From: M3007 sp044347755
Lineage (GTDB): Bacteria > Bacteroidota > Bacteroidia > Chitinophagales > Saprospiraceae
Length of the DNA: 7,690 bases
Assembly (NCBI GenBank): GCA_044347755.1
Contig: JBIKUE010000177.1
Location: 1-7,690 of the forward strand
Reading direction: 5' to 3'
This document shows, piece by piece, positions 6,960-7,690 of the stretch. Under the pieces are notes generated by a model, which worked only from the letters and a program-made list of their open reading frames with translations, made no database searches and had not been told where the DNA came from. Made by a program: the position numbers and the translations under genes. Every line of letters starts with the position of its first letter. The stretch's first letter is position 1.

Positions 6960-7123
6960 TGAACGAGTGTTTTAGTATTTGAGTGTTTGAGTTGGGGAGT
7001 GTTTGAGTTGGCGTTCGGTTCGCTATTGCCGCGTTGAAGAATTTCGAAGATGCTCCGCGGCCAAACCCAGCCGAACGCCAACTCAAACACTCCCCAACTC
7101 AAATACTCAAATACTCATTCACT
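6958..7123. repeat. Long palindrome H3 between convergent genes, probable bidirectional terminator
   Basis: Bases 6976-7018 are complementary to 7071-7113 at 42 of 43 positions. The outermost segments 6958-6967 and 7114-7123 pair at 9 of 10. The only large irregularity is TGTTTTAG at 6968-6975, an 8-nt unit present in the left arm only. The left arm reads as consecutive 8-mers: TGTTTTAG, TATTTGAG, TGTTTGAG, TTGGGGAG, TGTTTGAG. The central 52 nt hold a second stem, CCGCG (7029-7033) with CGCGG (7056-7060). The apical stem GGCGTTCGG / AGCCGAACGCC is shared with H2. The element exactly fills the space between the receptor stop (TAG 6957-6959) and the lipoprotein stop on the other strand (7115-7117), which lies inside the right arm. 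Transcripts from either side would form the same hairpin, so bidirectional 3'-end formation is likely. Confidence 0.9.
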
Positions 7124-7498
7124 TATATAAAGAATGGTATCCAGCACTGGTTTGTATTTGAGTGAAATCTCTGCTTGCAAGCTACCATATACATAGTGCG
7201 GAAAATAGAGGCTATCGTACCCGAAAGCTACCACCCAGTGTTTACCTTCCGGAACGGCTTCAATACACCCACGGGCGTCAGCGCCTGTACGGAAGGAAGC
7301 ATCGAAGTAAGATGGAAACTGATTATAGCCTGGAAAAGAATCTGCATTGTACTTAAGATATACAATGGCATTCGGGATGGGTTCCGTGTGGTGTTGGGTA
7401 CGCACACAAATCTTGGTGGGAAATGGAACCGTTTCCGGGATTTCAGGCCTGCATTGCAGGAAACCAAGAAGAGACAAGAGCAGGAGGAATCGATTCAT
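7115..7498 (-). CDS. Small secreted lipoprotein, hypothetical
   Basis: This is a predicted protein of 127 residues. Residues 1-16 form a lipoprotein signal ('MNRFLLLLSLLGFLQC') with Cys16 as the likely lipidated residue. The lipobox (F-L-Q-C) is loose, as is common in Bacteroidota. The mature part is beta-rich: 'KICVRTQHHTEPIPNAIVYL' (29-48), 'YFDASFRTGADARGCIEAVP' (64-83) and 'GKHWVVAFGYDS' (85-96). It ends in 'PVLDTILYISE'. The pattern of a variable insert followed by 'T...G.A.G.....P.G' resembles a carboxypeptidase-regulatory or transthyretin-like sandwich used as a surface adhesion or structural domain. I do not recognise a characterised homologue. Three cysteines (16, 31, 78) leave a possible 31-78 disulfide. 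The start lies in A-rich context (AAAATACTAATG on the minus strand). The gene converges on the TonB-dependent receptor gene, and its last codons lie in the arm of H3. The opposite-strand frame over the same bases lacks any comparable signal sequence or pattern. Confidence 0.75.
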   Translation of the reverse strand: MNRFLLLLSLLGFLQCRPEIPETVPFPTKICVRTQHHTEPIPNAIVYLKYNADSFPGYNQFPSYFDASFRTGADARGCIEAVPEGKHWVVAFGYDSLYFPHYVYGSLQAEISLKYKPVLDTILYISE

Positions 7499-7540
7499 TA
7501 GTATTTTGGTGTTTTAGTTGGGTGTTTTAGCGTGGCTTTT
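7499..7540. repeat. Orphan left half of an H-type repeat (H4)
   Basis: The sequence begins TAG and then reads as 8-mer-like units of the kind seen in H3 (TATTTTGG, TGTTTTAG, then TTGGG and another TGTTTTAG), ending in AGCGTGGC. TGTTTTAG is identical to the unpaired unit of H3, and TTTAGCGTG also occurs in H1 (627-635). No complementary right arm (a CTAAAACACC-like sequence) is visible in the remaining 150 nt. It may be cut by the possible insertion sequence starting at 7566, or its partner may lie beyond the window. Confidence 0.5.
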
Positions 7541-7565
7541 GAAGGTTTATGAATAACCTCATTAA

Positions 7566-7690
7566 GGCTTTGTTGCATGAATCCCCGAGGATAGGGTAAT
7601 TTTTAGGAAGAAAAGTGAGCCAGCAAGCGTATTTTTGAGTTACGAAGCTTAAAAAACGACTTCCTGGCCCATGACAAAGATAGATTCAAT
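7566..7690. mobile_element. Possible left end of an insertion sequence (IS5-like terminal repeat), runs off window
   Basis: GGCTTTGTTGCATGAAT at 7566-7582 closely resembles, from memory, the terminal inverted repeats of IS903-group IS5-family elements (GGCTTTGTTGAATAAATC). About 90 nt without an obvious gene follow. At the edge, two short frames could belong to a transposase: a + strand start at 7671 (MTKIDS...) or a minus-strand 3' end with stop at 7649-7651 ('IESIFVMGQEVVF'). Neither is long enough to judge. The right end and target duplication are outside the window. If inserted with a 9-bp duplication, the left copy would be CCTCATTAA at 7557-7565. Confidence 0.3.

Noticed and set aside
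6959..6960. A SusCD glycan-uptake locus starting at the TonB-dependent receptor gene.
   Set aside because: No SusD-like lipoprotein follows. The next gene is convergent and too small, so this is treated as a stand-alone receptor.
7175..7501. A 108-codon plus-strand open frame opposite the lipoprotein gene.
   Set aside because: The minus-strand frame has a signal peptide with a candidate lipid-attachment Cys and a beta-domain pattern. The plus-strand frame has neither.
7675..7682. CAAAGATA, a minus-strand TAnnTTTG match, as the promoter of the lipoprotein gene.
   Set aside because: It is about 180 nt from the start codon, possibly inside another gene or insertion sequence, and the -33 region would lie at or beyond the window edge.

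Overview
The window most likely comes from the chromosome of a member of the Bacteroidota. The evidence is a TonB-dependent receptor with an N-terminal carboxypeptidase-regulatory-like domain, a small lipoprotein, genes that mostly lack a Shine-Dalgarno sequence and instead start in A-rich context, and moderate GC. Saprospiria or Chitinophagia relatives seem plausible, but that is an impression from protein style, not something the sequence proves.

Layout: (1) 1-567, the 3' part of an SPFH/band-7 protein gene. (2) 565-850, two long imperfect palindromes placed end to end (called H1 and H2). (3) 898-3746, an envelope-polysaccharide group on the + strand: a GT-B glycosyltransferase, a 37-residue single-span membrane peptide, and an O-antigen ligase/polymerase-like multispan protein. 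(4) 3779-4347, a small accessory module of a DUF433 antitoxin-like gene followed by a DUF5615-like toxin gene that is broken by one frameshift and one in-frame stop. (5) 4422-6959, an outer-membrane TonB-dependent receptor. (6) 6958-7123, a third long palindrome (H3) filling the gap between two convergent genes. (7) 7115-7498 (-), a small secreted lipoprotein. (8) 7499-7540, what looks like the left half of a fourth palindrome, followed from 7566 by a possible insertion-sequence end that runs off the window.

The glycosyltransferase and ligase-like protein would act at the cytoplasmic and periplasmic sides of the inner membrane in making a surface polysaccharide. The TonB-dependent receptor and lipoprotein are outer-envelope proteins but show no direct functional link to that group. 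No SusD partner, rRNA, tRNA or CRISPR array is visible.

The most interesting signal is non-coding. H1, H2 and H3 are 120-165 bp quasi-palindromes at gene ends. Their arms match each other closely within a locus but differ between loci, while an apical core (GGCGYTCGG ... AGCCGAACGCC) is shared by H2 and H3. Their arms are built from roughly 8-nt units, and in both H2 and H3 the left arm carries exactly one extra 8-nt unit. They look like a dispersed, REP-like repeat family that ends transcripts and marks gene boundaries. The function is inferred, not shown.
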